Source: Phragmites australis
Lineage: Eukaryota > Streptophyta > Magnoliopsida > Poales > Poaceae
Direction of reading: 5' to 3'
NCBI RefSeq assembly: GCF_958298935.1
Contig: NC_084942.1
Span: forward strand, 12,593,501-12,657,500
Length of the DNA: 64,000 bases
The position numbers and the translations under genes were made by a program. Of this stretch, positions 27,566 through 39,796 are shown piece after piece. The notes under the pieces were generated by a model. That model had not been told where the DNA came from, did no database searches, and saw only the letters and a list, made by a program, of their open reading frames with translations. The stretch's first letter is position 1, and every line of letters starts with the position of its first letter.

Positions 27566-30137
27566 TTGCTCCAATAGAAGCGTTTGAGCATTGCGTACCT
27601 CTGGAGACATGTTAATTGTTCCATGAAACTACAAAAGATATCACTAGCAACACATGTTAGTCTCAAAATTACAACCTATAGGATATAGTCCCCCTAAATA
27701 TGTGTATACAAGTGTTGAATACTTGTGAGATATATGCACTTGTTATTGATAACAATGGGGATTTATCCTATACATTGGATCATGATACATAAAAGATATC
27801 AATTTTTAAACAAGTGTCATAAAAGAAACCTACCACTAATATACCATGTAGGTTGCTCATGGATAAGAGAGAAATACAAGCAACCTACCATATGAGACTT
27901 ACACTACGCATTGCAATAAATTGAAATGAGAACATGTAATCCTAGATGAGATAAAAAGAGCTATGACAAATGAACGGATTTTGCATCTAGCTTCATTACC
28001 TCTTTTACCTTTGGATGACGATTTGAGTATATGATGATCATGAACTTCATCAATGTGCCAATCTTGTATACTTGGCTTCTTTGCTTGAATCTTCACTTTA
28101 TTTTGTAAGCCAAGTCTCCAAATCCTCATAGCTGCTTCAGGGCTTCAAGTCTTCTTTGGGATCCAAACCGATTGGGGCCCCTTCATTTTGATTATGACTT
28201 CCTTGGGCACCCAAATGGGTTGATTCCACCTCCGATTCTTCTACCCAATCCTGTGTGCAACCACCTTGTTATTTTCGTTCTTCTTGAGGTTGTAGTGGTT
28301 GTTCTTTATCTTGTTCTTGTAGTTGGGCTTGGTGTAGAGGTTGGAGGTCTTGTTGGAGAAGTTCACCATCTTCCTTTTCTCCTTGGTCTCCTTCTTCACT
28401 TGCTTGCATTGGAAGGACTTGTAGGCTTCTTGATGGCATTTGAAGCATGTCACGGTTGACACCTCCACAAACTTCTTCACCATAAAAGCACGGTTATCTT
28501 GAGAAGTTTGGACATGTCCTTTGCCCTTCAATCTCACCAAGTCCTCCTTGAGATTCTCCACTTCTTACTTGAGCTCATCATTCTCTTATGCAATGAGTTC
28601 ATTAGATTGTTCTACAACAAAATTCTCAACACAAATCTCATTGCACAGGGGTAAGCTAGATAAAGCATATAAATTATCACAAGAAGTGGAAGCATCTACC
28701 TTAGGATTGTAATTAAAAAGAGAGGTAGATTGCTTCAGTGGAACCTTAGTTTGATATTCGATACACTCAAATTTTGCCTTAAACTCTTCATGCTCCTTGT
28801 TTAGTAAACTGAATTTGCACAATAATTCTTCATAATTAGAAACAAAGGTAGCATGAATGTCATTAAGTGCATTAAATTACTTAAGCTCTTTAGATTGTTT
28901 TTCAAGGTCCCTTTTTGCTCATTGATCAAATGAAGAAGTTCATCATAGGGAGGAGAATCCTGATCGGATTCACTATCACTTATATTGCTATCCATATGTT
29001 TGGTTATAAGGCACTTGTGAGATGGCTTGCGAGACGACTTGTGTGATGACGACCTTGAGGAAGAGTTTTTCTTGGATAGGAGGATGGTGAAGCTTTGATC
29101 ACTTGAGATTGATTCTTCATCGTCTCTCACCCATCTTTCTATGCTTGCAAATACCTTGGGTCTTCCCCATGTCTCCCTCTTATTCTTGATTATTTTCTTC
29201 TCCTTCTTGATATGGTCAATTATTTTGACCAAGTCCTTCATGGAGATTGGGTAATCAATCTTGGCATTGATCTTCTTAACGTTCTTCTCCACTTGCGAGA
29301 TGAGCTTAGTGACTTTAGGATCCATCTCTTCATCGCTTTAGGTGCTTTGCTCATCTTCTTTATAGCTCTTTTCATCATCTTCACTTCAAGCTTGACTCTT
29401 GCTCTTGTCTCCTCATCGTTGCCTTCATGTATTGACATTGAGCTTGCTTGCTTTTGAGAGTAAGGTTCTTGGTGTTGGATGAGGAAGAAGCTTCCACTCC
29501 CATGTTCATTACCATCTCATGGGCGGTGATCTTACAGAGCACTTGACTTGGAGTCATCTTCTTGATGTCATTGTTGTCGTAGATGATAGAGACGGTCAAC
29601 TTGTACTTTAGAAGAAGAGCTTGAAGTATTCTTCTCACCATTTTATCATCTTTTATTAGCGTCAAACCTAACCCATTGACCTCATTGACAAGAATATTCA
29701 AACATGAGTACATGTCATTAGCACTTTTATGGGGTAGTTGCTTTGATGACATTAAGCTCAGTAACAAGCACATGGTATTTCTCATTGTGCACATCCTTTA
29801 TGACTTCATGTATTTCAATAAGACTATTCCAAATATCATGTGCATTGGTGAGAGAATAAACACAATTAAATGCATCAATACATATAGATGATAAAATGAT
29901 ACTCTTTGCAAATGCATCTAATTGCCTCTCCTTATTGGTGATGCGTTGCCTCATCCTTTCCTCGGTGACTCTCCAAACATCTAAGCCTCTAGCTTGCAAA
30001 TAACAAGATATTAGAATTTTTCAATGCGGGAAATTTGTGCCATCAAAAAGTGGAGCACTATGGGAATCCATCCCAACCCTGAACGTCACAACTCTAGGAT
30101 GTTAATCCTATCAAGAGCACAAGGCTCTGATACTACT
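27566..30137 (-). pseudogene. SIRE-type copia gag region, degenerate
   Basis: Read right to left from the priming site: an N-terminal gag part (29999-29727, WRVTEERMRQRITNKERQLD and DIWNSLIEIHE), a central part (29794-29381, NGLGLTLIKDDKMVRRILQALL), and a Ser/Lys/Asp-rich tail (29325-28801). A CCHC-like knuckle (CFKCHQEAYKSFQC; the spacing fits but the His position has drifted) lies in the frame 28561-28241. Further left, WVPKEVIIKMKGP-type text precedes 28129. Protease, integrase and RT are absent, and the left boundary near 27565-27640 lacks an LTR. The element is a truncated fragment with several frameshifts. Confidence 0.7.
30123..30135 (-). other. Primer-binding site of the minus-strand copia element
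   Basis: The minus strand reads TAGTATCAGAGCC directly after the LTR end. This is a one-base variant of the initiator-Met tRNA complement TGGTATCAGAGCC used by most plant copia elements. It shows that the LTR to its right is the 5' LTR. Confidence 0.8.
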
Positions 30138-31802
30138 TGTAGGGATCTGTGACATCCTAAGAAGGGGTGAATTAGGACACTTAGAACTATTTGGTTCCAA
30201 AAATAACAAAAGATAAATCTATATCAATTTCTATCTATGTGCTATAAGTTTATCTAGTCTATCTACTCTACCAATCAAAGCGCTTGCAACCTATCTAAGA
30301 AGGTAAATTGTAAGTAAATGTGGAAACGTAAATAAGGTAGAGAGAGCAAACTTGGCACAAGGATTTTTTTTCCCGATCGATGGCATGAATGCCACCCCTA
30401 GTCCATGTTGGAACTCCACAAAGGATATGGTCCCGGTCGGCACTCGGTCACAGCTCTTGAGCCATCGAGTCACAAAGACAAGGCCTCCACCTGAATGAGC
30501 CACCAAGGCAGTGTATCACCACTAGCCTCTCTTCCGGTTTCTTGCCGCTATGATCACTTCGAAGCTTGATCAACCAAGGCAAGGGTCTCCGCATTCCCGT
30601 ACACACTTCTCGTCACCGCTCCACACCAAGTCAGAGGGTCAACAAGCTTGAGCAACTCCAGCTCAAGTTGCCGATGAGTCACCAAGACTCCAAGGCGCCG
30701 GCGTACCAAGAGGTGCAAGCTTCGATCACACCTTCATACACTCTTTAGGTAGCAATCACCTAGCAACACACTCTCTAGGCCGCGCTAATCACTTTCTAAC
30801 CTTGTGCTTACTTTGCCTTGGATGATCACTTTAAGCACTTTGGCGGCTTGGATGTCTTCTCAGGTGAATATGAACTTCTCTAGACTACAGTTGCTTCAAA
30901 TGACTGAGTGGAGGGGTATTTATAGCCTCAAACTCGCGCATTAGCTGCTAACCCAATAGCTCAGAAAAAGTTATTAACACCGGATGATCCGGTGAGAATA
31001 ATAGTACTAACACCGAATCATCCAGTGAGTACACTCACAAACTAGCCGTTGAAACCCCCCTCAAGCCTCTGTGAACACCGGATAAATGCACTAGATTATC
31101 CTATGTGCGTATGTTAATTTTGGAGCTCTCTGGAAATAATATTCTGGTGTGTTTATTTTATGAACATCGGATTATCCGGTGAGTATAGTAGAAGAAACTA
31201 GCTGTTGGAACCCATTCAGACTCATCTGTGAACACCGGATTATCCTCTGATAACTTACTGAACACCGGACACATGCACCGGATTATCCTATGTGCATATG
31301 TTCATTTTGGAGCTCTTTGGAAATAATAGTCTGGTGTGTTCATTTTGTGAACACCGAATCATCCGGAGAGGAAACAGACTCCGCTTCAAACTTTTTGTGA
31401 ACACCAGACTATTTTCATTTTTCTCACCAGATTATCTGATATAGCACCGAACTAAATTTGATGTGAGCATCGGATTATCCGGTCAGGGAAATTTTAGCAG
31501 AACAGAGTTATGTATTTTGGGTACAACTTTTCGCTTTGAACTCCGATTTTGATGATCTTGGGCTCTATGGAAAGCATGTGAAGAGCGCTACAAGATTATA
31601 TAGCAATTCATCCTAATTGATCACATCAAAATTCATGGAACAAGTCTAATTCATTACTCTCTTTGTTCTGGCTTCGGTGACTTCTCTTTTTTTGCATCCA
31701 TGAGACATACTAAAGCATATACTTGATAAATATGTTAGTCCTATTGACTATGTTGTCATTAATCACCGAAATCACAATCATAGACTAATAGGGCCATTTT
31801 CA
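30138..31802 (-). repeat. 5' LTR of the SIRE-type copia element
   Basis: On the minus strand it starts TGAAAATGGCCCTATTAGTC and ends GATCCCTACA. It contains a dozen or so short palindromic motifs around CACCGGATTATCCGGTG between 30970 and 31490. It is inserted in the gag of the plus-strand gypsy element that continues at 31803. Confidence 0.8.
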
Positions 31803-34721
31803 CTACAATCGATGATTGGCTTCACACGATTGAGCAGAATCTTGCTCTCATACGGTGTGATGATCATGACAAGGTCCGGTATGCCACCCATCAACTTCAA
31901 GGTATAGCCGTGGCATGGTGGCTGAGCTACCTCATTCATGCAAGCCCCTGGACACCTCATCACCTAGGCAGAATTCCACATAGTTTTTCGTGCTTGCTAC
32001 ATCCCTAAGGGTGTGAGGGATATCAAGAGGTAGGAGTTCCTCAACATAAATCAAGGGGACAAGTCTGTGATGTATTATGTGCAGGAGTTCAACATTTTGG
32101 CTCAGTATGCACCCGAGTTCGTCTCCACTGACAAGCCAAAGAAAGAGTACTTCATGGATGGGCTTTCCACGAAGATGCAAGAGCTCCGCGCATGATTTTG
32201 ATGATTTAAACATGATGGTGAGCAAGTCTATTATGGTGGAGTACAAAATTAAGAAGCATCAAGATGAGAAGAAGTACAAGAGGGAGGAACAGTTTTTTGA
32301 TGGAGACAGTGAGCAACACTTGTGCACAGAACCGCCACTTTCATCTCATCAAATGACTATGATGCCTCCAAAATCATGTTCTTGGCCCATTCTTTTCCTT
32401 CCCAAGGGGCTACAAAGAATCAAAGGAGCAGCGCAGGTCATGGAAAGGGGCATCCATGCTTCAATTATGGTTAGTTTAGGCACCTTGCTAAGCGTTGTCG
32501 CTACCCCAAGAGAGATGGGGTGGTAAATACCCTAATTATGTCACCACCTCATGGGTCACAAAAGCTCCCAGCTCTGAAGTAGGGGAACATTAATACCATC
32601 ACCATTAAGGATGCCCAAAAGGAGAGTGGTGTGCTCTTCAACACGATCCTCGTCAACTCTCACCCGGTGACAGTGCTCTTTGATTCTGGGGCTTCTCACT
32701 CATTCGTCAAGCGAAATTATGCTATCACCCATGCTTTTGCTATACAAGCCATGCACACCCCATTTCTCGTAACATCGCCAAGTGGGAAGATTTTCTCGAA
32801 GGATATTGTTCGGGTGCACAAATTCTCATCAGTGGAGTTACTTATTCTACCAATTTAATTGTGATTGACTCGATGGGCTGGAGGTGATTCTGGGAATGAA
32901 TTGGTTGATCAAGTATGATGCAATCATCAAATGTTCACCAAGGTCTGTTTCTCTTGCAAGTCCTTCCGATGATCGAGTCACCATAGGCCTTGACGCGAGT
33001 GATCCACATCTTTATGCAATGGAGGGTGCTGTCTCTATGGACCTTGCTCATATTCCCGTGGTGTGTGATTACCCGGATGTTTTTCTGGGTGAGTTACCCA
33101 AAATGCCACCCGACTGAGAAGTTGAGTTCACCATTGAGCTCCAATATTCAAGGATTCCTATTAGATGCTACCAAATGAGTTAGCAGAGCTAAAGAAGTAA
33201 ATTTAGAAATTGCTAGCAAAAGGTTTTATTCATCCAAACTCCTCACCTTCGGGATGTCCGACACTCTTTGTTAGGAAGAAGGATCAGACATTGCGGATAT
33301 GTGTCGACTACTGTCCGTTGAATGCGGTCACTATGAAGAACAAATACCCACTTTCTCGGATTAATATCCTGTTTGACCAGCTGACCGGTGCCTGGGTGTT
33401 CTCCAAGATTGATTTAAGGTTAGGCTTTCATCAGATAAAGATTCAGAAAGAGGACATTCCAAAGACAACTTTCTCTTCTCGCTATCGACTGAATGAGTAC
33501 ACGGTTATGTCCTTCGGCCTAACCAATTAACCGGTATATTTTATGTATTTGATGTACACAATTTTCATGGAGGAGCTTGACTAGTTTGTCATGGTTCTCA
33601 TTGATGACATTCTCTTTTACTTCAAGACTGAGGAGGAACATGCCAATCATCTTCGTGTTGTTCTTGAGTGGATTTGGGAACATTGCTTTATGCCAAGCTT
33701 AGCAAGTGTTAATACTGGCTGAAGGAAGTCTCATTCCTTGGACATGTCCTTTCTGAGAAGGGTGTTGCAGTTGACCTGAGCAAGGTGCAAGATGGGCTCA
33801 ATTGGGTGGAACCCCGGAGTTTCACCGACATTAGGAGTTTTCACAGACTAGCGGGTTATTACCGCTAGTTCATCAAGACCTTCTCCTAGATCGCCAAGAC
33901 AATGGCTGAGTTATTGAAGAAAAATGTCAAATTCGAGTGGTCCAATGAGTGTGAAGAACCTTTCCGGACTTTGAAGTATTGTCTCACTACGGCGCTGGTT
34001 CTTGCACAACCGGACATTGACAAGGGTTTTAATGTCTATTCTGATCCCTCTCGCATCGGTCTCGATTGTGTTCTTATGCAAGAGAGTCGAGTTATTGCTT
34101 AAGCTTCACACCAGTTGAAGCAACATGTAGAGAATTATCTGACCCATGATCTAGAACTCGTAGTGGTAGTGTACGCCCTAAAGATTTTGCGCCACTATCT
34201 CCTCGGGAACGTTAGTAATGTCTAGACCGACCACAACAACCTCAAATATATCTTCATCCAAGCCAATCTCAACATGAGGCATAGGAGACAACTTGAATTG
34301 ATCAAGGACTATGAGTTGGAGGTCCATTACCATCCAGGCAAGGCGAACATGGTTGCTGATGCCTTGAGCTTAAAGGCTCAGTGCAGTTGTATTTTGGTTT
34401 CACCCAAGAGTTCCACCCTATGTGATGATTCTCAGAGGTTGGGACTGAAGATAGTTCTGGAGGGCTATCTTTCTAACATGGAGATAAGATTCTCCCTCCT
34501 CGACCAAATCAAATAAGCTCAAAAGAAAGACAGAGGTATGGAAAGGATCCGTGACAAGCTCAAGGAGGGGCAAGCTAGATGCTTTACTCTGTATGACAAG
34601 GGTGTCTTATGGTTTGAGAAGAGACTGGTGGTTCCTAAAGTTCTAGAATTGAGAAAGAAGATTCTAGATGAACCTCATGATTCATTGCTATCCATCCATC
34701 CCAGGAGCATGAAGATGTATA
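31803..34721 (+). pseudogene. Ty3/gypsy chromovirus-type gag-protease-RT-RNase H, degenerate
   Basis: In order: gag (31803-32527), with WLHTIEQNLALIRC and a decayed zinc knuckle near 32453-32495. Protease follows (32631-32858), with the catalytic text LFDSGASHSFV. RT follows (33070-33700), with [27 protein letters not shown] and the active-site IDDILFY near 33600. RNase H comes next (33900-34360), ending HPGKANMVADALS. The integrase N-terminus (34538-34721) has HPRSMKMY as its last recognisable residues. Several stop codons (TGA near 33116, TAA near 33530 and others) and frameshifts inactivate it. The 5' side is cut by the copia LTR, and the 3' side by another copia fragment at about 34722, beyond which integrase resumes at 37104. 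Confidence 0.85.
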
Positions 34722-35568
34722 TAGACAAGATAAATGTGAGGTTGAGAAAGTTTGAGAACACACAAAAGGCCATTTATGCTAATTTGAGGATTGAGCCTCC
34801 TTTCTCTCCAGTTGCCTCAGAAGAAGTTTGAGTAACCAAGAAGTTTTTGAAAATCCTTAGGCTTGGTATGATGAAGCTCAAGCTACTGCTGGGGGCACCG
34901 GAATGTCGCATGCTCAAGAAATGGAAGAAGAATCCGAAGAAGAGGAAGAAGACTATGGTGGTGCCGAGGAAAGTCCTCAAGATGATGATGATGAGGGATG
35001 GAGACGAAGATGAGGAGTATGAGGGCAGTGACTAGTTATCTATCTTTTCTAATCTTTCTTTTCAGTGCTTCATGCCAAAGGGGGAGAGATGTCTATGTTC
35101 GCTCTCAGTTTTGTAGGCAAAAGTTTGTCCCTTCTCAGTTTATTTCTTTTTTTTTTGTTTCCATGAACATGTAAGCCTATTGTAATAATCTATGATGACT
35201 ATGTGTGGTGTGCTTGATGTCATACTTTTAATTTGTAATGACTTAAGTCGTTAGTGTGAGATTATGCTATATGATGTGATGCTTGATGTAATGTTTGTTT
35301 TTCTCTATCTTTGTTATGTGATAAACCATATCATATGCATTACGTTTATCATGTTCACTCACACTTGTTGCATCCTACGAATGCTAAGATATAGGGGGAG
35401 CTCTTGCAAAATTCCTTCAAATATGTGCATTTGATGTCAAAATTCAAATTTATCTAATGCACACATTTCGGGGGAGGTCATAATATATCTTAGGATTCAA
35501 AATCTTATTTTAAAATATCTTTTGTGAGCTTTAATCGTGTTGTCATCAATCATCAAAAAGGGGGAGAT
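34722..35568 (+). mobile_element. 3' interior of a second SIRE-type copia-like element
   Basis: It begins inside gypsy integrase. It contains the tail of a coding region (QKAIYANLRIEPPFSPVASE) with a Lys/Asp/Glu-rich end near 34900-35030, then an untranslated part with repeated GGGGGAG tracts. The polypurine tract AAAAAGGGGGAGAT at 35555-35568 directly precedes the LTR. The pol domains are absent in the window. Confidence 0.6.
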
Positions 35569-37103
35569 TGAAAGTGCATCTAGGCCCCTTATCTTGGTTT
35601 TGGATAATTGATGACAAACGATTAAGAGACTAATGAGTTTAATGAGGTTTTGGATAGGTATTAGTCCCATTCAAGAAGTAAAATGTCATTGGCATCCCTC
35701 AAAAAGAAAAGAGAAGCGGCATATAGTTACTCAATAGATTTAAATTTATTTTATTTTTGAATTTGAGTATAGGCGCATTGTACTATCAAGAGGGATGCGT
35801 TTAGATTGACTTGAAGTTGTCTCAATGCTCAAATAACTCTTTTAGACCAAAGATGACGAACACATATCACCCTACGAACACCGGATTATTTAAAAGTTAT
35901 GTCAGGACCCGGATATTTTGGGTTGACACAGATACTTCGGGTGACCGGAGTCTCCAGACAGTGCTCTGGCAAGGGGTTCTCGGTTTGTGGTTGGAGTTCA
36001 ACCCAGAGTCTTCGTGTTGGCCCAGATACTCCGGGTGACCGGAGTCTCTAGAGAGTGCTCCGGCGGGGAGGTTCTCGGTTTGTGGTTGTAGTTCAACACG
36101 GAGTCTCTGGACAGTGCTCCAACAGAGAGTCTCAGATAGAGCCTAAAAGTTTCACCTGAAGTCTCCGGGTTCTGTGTTCATCCAGACCCTCTGGGTTGGG
36201 TTACGGACAGGCTCGTAGCTGTGCGATAAGTGCCAACTCGGAGTCTCTGGGTCGATTTGGATACTCCGGGTCAGTACAATATGTACTGTAACGGCTAGTT
36301 TTTGGGAGCTGGGTTTAAATACACCCTCACCCCCTCTTTCATTGGCTGCTGAACCAACTCGAGACAAAAGCCTTCAAAGCTTCTTTAGAGCCCTCCCACT
36401 CCTCTAGTGCATTAAATCTTTCAAGGATTTGAGAGTTAGGATTGGAAAAGTGTGATTGAGTGCTAGTGAGCAAAATTCCATTGTTTGAATACTTGAGGTC
36501 TTCATCAAGCCATCTACTCGCGTTCTTTACTCTTGGAGCTTGAAGCTTCTAGATGGCTAGACGTCACCCGGTGAGCACCCAAGCTTGTGGAGTGCCCTAG
36601 AAGTTTGTGAAGATCATCCTCACCTCCGCAAGGAAAGGGGAAAGTTGAGTAAGCCCGTAGCTCGATCTTTGTGGTTGCTTGGTAAGGATAAGGGTTGAGA
36701 GAGACCCAACTCTTTGTGAGCACCTCAACGGAGACGTAGGATTGTTTGATCCAAACTTCGGAAACAAATTCGTGTCTCATTTGATTTCTTTGTTGTTCTA
36801 GTTGTTTTGGGCGGTTTGCCCCAATCTACGTGATTATGTGTTTCAAGCTACAGGTGATCCTTTCAAAAGCTTACATACATCCTTAGGGACCTGTGGTAAC
36901 ACGTGATATCAAGTAGATTTACTTAAAATTTCATATCCTTTGATTTCCTGTTTCATCCGGACTATCCAGGCATAACCCAGAACCTCCAGACCCGGAGTAT
37001 CCGGGTTGACCTGGATTATCCGGACAGTTTAATCCGATGCAAAGTTTTAAATTTTAGGAAAATCCTATTCACCCCCTCCCCTAGGAAACATCTCGTACAT
37101 TCA
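35569..37103 (+). repeat. 3' LTR of the second SIRE-type element
   Basis: It starts TGAAAGTGCATCTAGGCCCC right after the polypurine tract and ends CTCGTACATTCA. It contains recurring GGAGTCTC and ACTCCGGGT motifs (35900-36300 and 36960-37030). Gypsy integrase resumes at its right edge. Confidence 0.75.
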
Positions 37104-38095
37104 AGACCGAACACCTCAAGCCGGCTGGTACACTTCAGCCCCTACATGTACCCTCCTGGAAGTGGGAGGAGATCAATATGGATTTCATCACTGGATTACC
37201 AAAGACTTCTCAAGGCTATGACTCGATTTGGGTCATTGTGGACTGATTGACAAAGTTTGCTCATTTCTTTACCGTCAAGACTACGTACTTGGTCAAACAG
37301 TATGTGGAGCTATACCTCAGACGAGTTGTTTGTCTTCATGGCATTCTGCATCTTTGTTTCCCATTTCTGGAAGAGCCTTCATGAAGCCATGGGGACCGAG
37401 CTGTTTCACAGTATCGCCTCCACCCTCAGACTGATGGTCAAACTGAAAAGGTGAATCAAATTCTAGCAGATGTGCTCTGAGTTTGTGCGCCCACGTATGG
37501 ATAGAAGTGGAAGATTTGCTTGCTGTTTGCAGAATTCTCCTACAACAGTAGCTATCAATCAAGTGTTGAAATGTCTCTATTTGAATCTCTCTCTGGTTGA
37601 AGATGTCGGACGCCATTAAATTGGTCTGAATCCAATGAAAGAGCTTTTCTAGGTCTGGATTTGGGCATGTTGCATGTTTCGACTATTCAAAAGTGTCTTC
37701 TCACGGCTCAATCATGATAGAAGAGCTATGTGGATCACCACCGCCGAGATCTTGTATTTTCCATTAGAGATTGTGTTTATCTTAAAGTCTCCCCACTCAA
37801 AGGAGTTCAACACCTTTCAAGTCAGAGGGAAGCTAGCACCTCAATATGTGCGACATTTCCAAATTATTGCTCGACGTGGAGAGGTGGCCTATCAATTGTA
37901 CTTGCCTTCATCCCTCTCCGTTGTGCATAATGTGTTCCTCATCTCGCAATTAAAGAAATGCCTTTGAGTCCCTATCAAAGTGATTGAAGTTGCAACCCAA
38001 GGGTTGCAGCCGGATCTTTCTTATTGTGAGCGGCCAATACGGATTTTGGATGAAACCGAGCACAAGACTCGATGACATTCTATCATGATGAGCCA
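37104..38095 (+). pseudogene. Ty3/gypsy integrase C-terminal part with chromodomain start
   Basis: It continues the element broken at 34721: KTEHLKPAG, then WEEINMDFITGLPKTSQGYD with the first catalytic Asp, then a frameshifted core and the GKLAPQYVRHF and VVHNVFLISQLKKC text near 37820-37965. A short chromodomain-like start (LSYCERPIRILDETE) follows near 38020-38060. Relative to intact relatives, the integrase zinc segment between HPRSMKMY and KTEHLKPAG is missing. It is inactive. Confidence 0.8.
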
Positions 38096-38960
38096 TGGCT
38101 CCTTTGGATACGATCAAAACCACCAATAATCCTCAAATCATACAAGGTCCAATTACAAGAGCACGTGCACGACAATTAGACCACCAGGTGAACTCGTTTC
38201 CTTGGATGGATTACTACTAAATTCTTGTGATATTTTATTACTTAGGAACATGGGAGAAGCACTACAACCTTACCCAGATGTCACCCCTTGAAGGCCAAGT
38301 CTACTCAGACTAGATACTGAGCTCTGGTCGAAGTTGTGGTCATGGTCAAGTCTCAAGACAACACGTCAGTAAAACGGGAATAACTCTCTCATACAAAGTC
38401 CGTTTTATGTGTTCTTGGACTTGCTGGAAAGCTTATGTCAAGCCCTTTCCAATGGATCTATGATCAACCAAATATTCCTTATAGTTTAGTCACAGTCAAA
38501 GGAATAAGGTACTACATCACTGTTCTGGACCCTGTCGGGTTTTGTAATCGTGTCGAGGTCGGAGTCCAGATTGTGCATAACTCTTTCCACTGCTACACAA
38601 CCCTAGGAAGACCCCCTCATGTCCCCCTATAAATATATGATAGCCATCATAGTTTAGGCTCGGGTTTAGCTTAGATTATTCTGTTTTAGATAATTTCGCC
38701 GTTTATCGGCTTGTTGAACCCCAAACTCGAGTACTTCTTGCTTGTGTTCTTGATTTGCTTGTAGGAAAAGCCTTCTTGGCGAGGTCAATCGCGTCTTGGA
38801 ATGGTTGATAACCACGGAGTAGTGGTGTAGTGGTTGCGAGGGTTCTCGATCTATTCTGTTCGGGGCCTTTGGATCATCAACGTCGATGCTCCACCAATTG
38901 GCTTATCGTATTACCTTTCAAAAGATCAGGAAAAAGTGCATCAAGTGGTATAAGAGCCTC
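38096..38960 (+). mobile_element. Gypsy pol C-terminus, LTR and following primer-binding site
   Basis: It starts with the C-terminus of the same family as 48981-51218 (shared text [11 protein letters not shown] at about 38152). An LTR follows (about 38280 to 38940), with TATAAATA near 38630 and text matching 51470-51821 (TTAGATTATTCTGT, GAAAAGCCTTCTTGGCGAGG versus TTTTAGCCTTCTTGGCGAGG). Immediately after it comes GTGGTATAAGAGCC (38945-38958), a primer-binding-site form. An LTR with pol upstream and a priming site downstream is the signature of a tandem (LTR shared by two interiors). Confidence 0.65.
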
Positions 38961-39261
38961 GGTTGCCCATTAGGTAATCTCAGTTATCCCCTTTGTTTAG
39001 TTTTATTCCATTACCTAGAGTCCAGAAAAATTGCCCGATAAAAATATTTAGATCATAGTTTTTCCACTCTCCAATCCACTTTGAGCTTTTTGTAATTTTG
39101 TTTTCATTTTACGCATTGTTGAGTTTGAGACCATCATCGGTGTCTTTGTTGCTGGTCGAGTCATCGTGTTCTAGTTTCTAGTACTGAGTCTTTGATGTCT
39201 TAGTCGTCGTGTATCTCGATTTGTCCTTGTCTGCTTTAGTCGAGATTGTGTCATAGGCCGT

Positions 39262-39653
39262 GTCGACCACTAGTCAAGTTCGACCATCAACTCAGGTTCA
39301 ACTACTAGTCATGTTTGACCACCTACTCTGCTTCGAGCACTAGTCGGGTTCAACCATCAACTCAGGTTCGACCACTAGTTGTGTTCGATCACCAACTCGA
39401 ATTTGACAATCTACTCAGGTTCGACCACTAGTCGAGTCGACCATCTACTCGCGTTCGACCACTAGTAACTCTGACCACCCACTTGGGGTTCCAACCAGTC
39501 ACTCCGACCACCCACTCGGGGTCTGACCAGGTACTCTGACCACCCACTCGGGTTCGACCACCTAGTCGCCATGACCACCTAGTCGGATTCGCCCACTTTC
39601 TCGGATCCGACCACTTAGTCAGAGTCGACCACCTTCTCAGATCCGACCACCAT
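39262..39653. repeat. Degenerate minisatellite of CGACCACTAGTC / CGACCATCAACTC units
   Basis: Alternating 15-18-base units of the form GTTCGACCACTAGTC and GTTCGACCATCAACTCAG are repeated about twenty times with drift, turning into GACCACCCACTCGGG-type units after 39470. It encodes no consistent peptide. Confidence 0.75.
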
Positions 39654-39680
39654 AGCCAAAATAGAGGCAACCAAAGTTCA

Positions 39681-39715
39681 AAGAGAGAGAGAGGGAGAGA
39701 GAGAGAGAGAGAGAG
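39681..39715. repeat. GA microsatellite
   Basis: AGAGAG run interrupted once by GGG. It is a simple dinucleotide repeat. Confidence 0.9.
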
Positions 39716-39796
39716 TCAGTAGAAGAGTTTGTTACCCCTGCTCTCCGGAAAAAGTTTGTAACTCCAGGAAGTTTTCTACTGACTTTTTTTTGCGCC

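Larger units (their letters stand above)
38961..39796 (+). mobile_element. Gypsy 5' leader region with minisatellite and GA run
   Basis: This is the untranslated leader following the priming site at 38945. It carries a degenerate minisatellite (39262-39653) and a GA run (39681-39715). No gag is recognisable before the stretch is cut at about 39796 by the truncated LTR of the long-LTR element. Confidence 0.5.

Noticed and set aside
30123..30135. tRNA gene signal
   Set aside because: Only the 13-base complement of a tRNA 3' end is present; it is a retrotransposon primer-binding site, not a tRNA gene. The same holds at 38945, 44902 and 16912.
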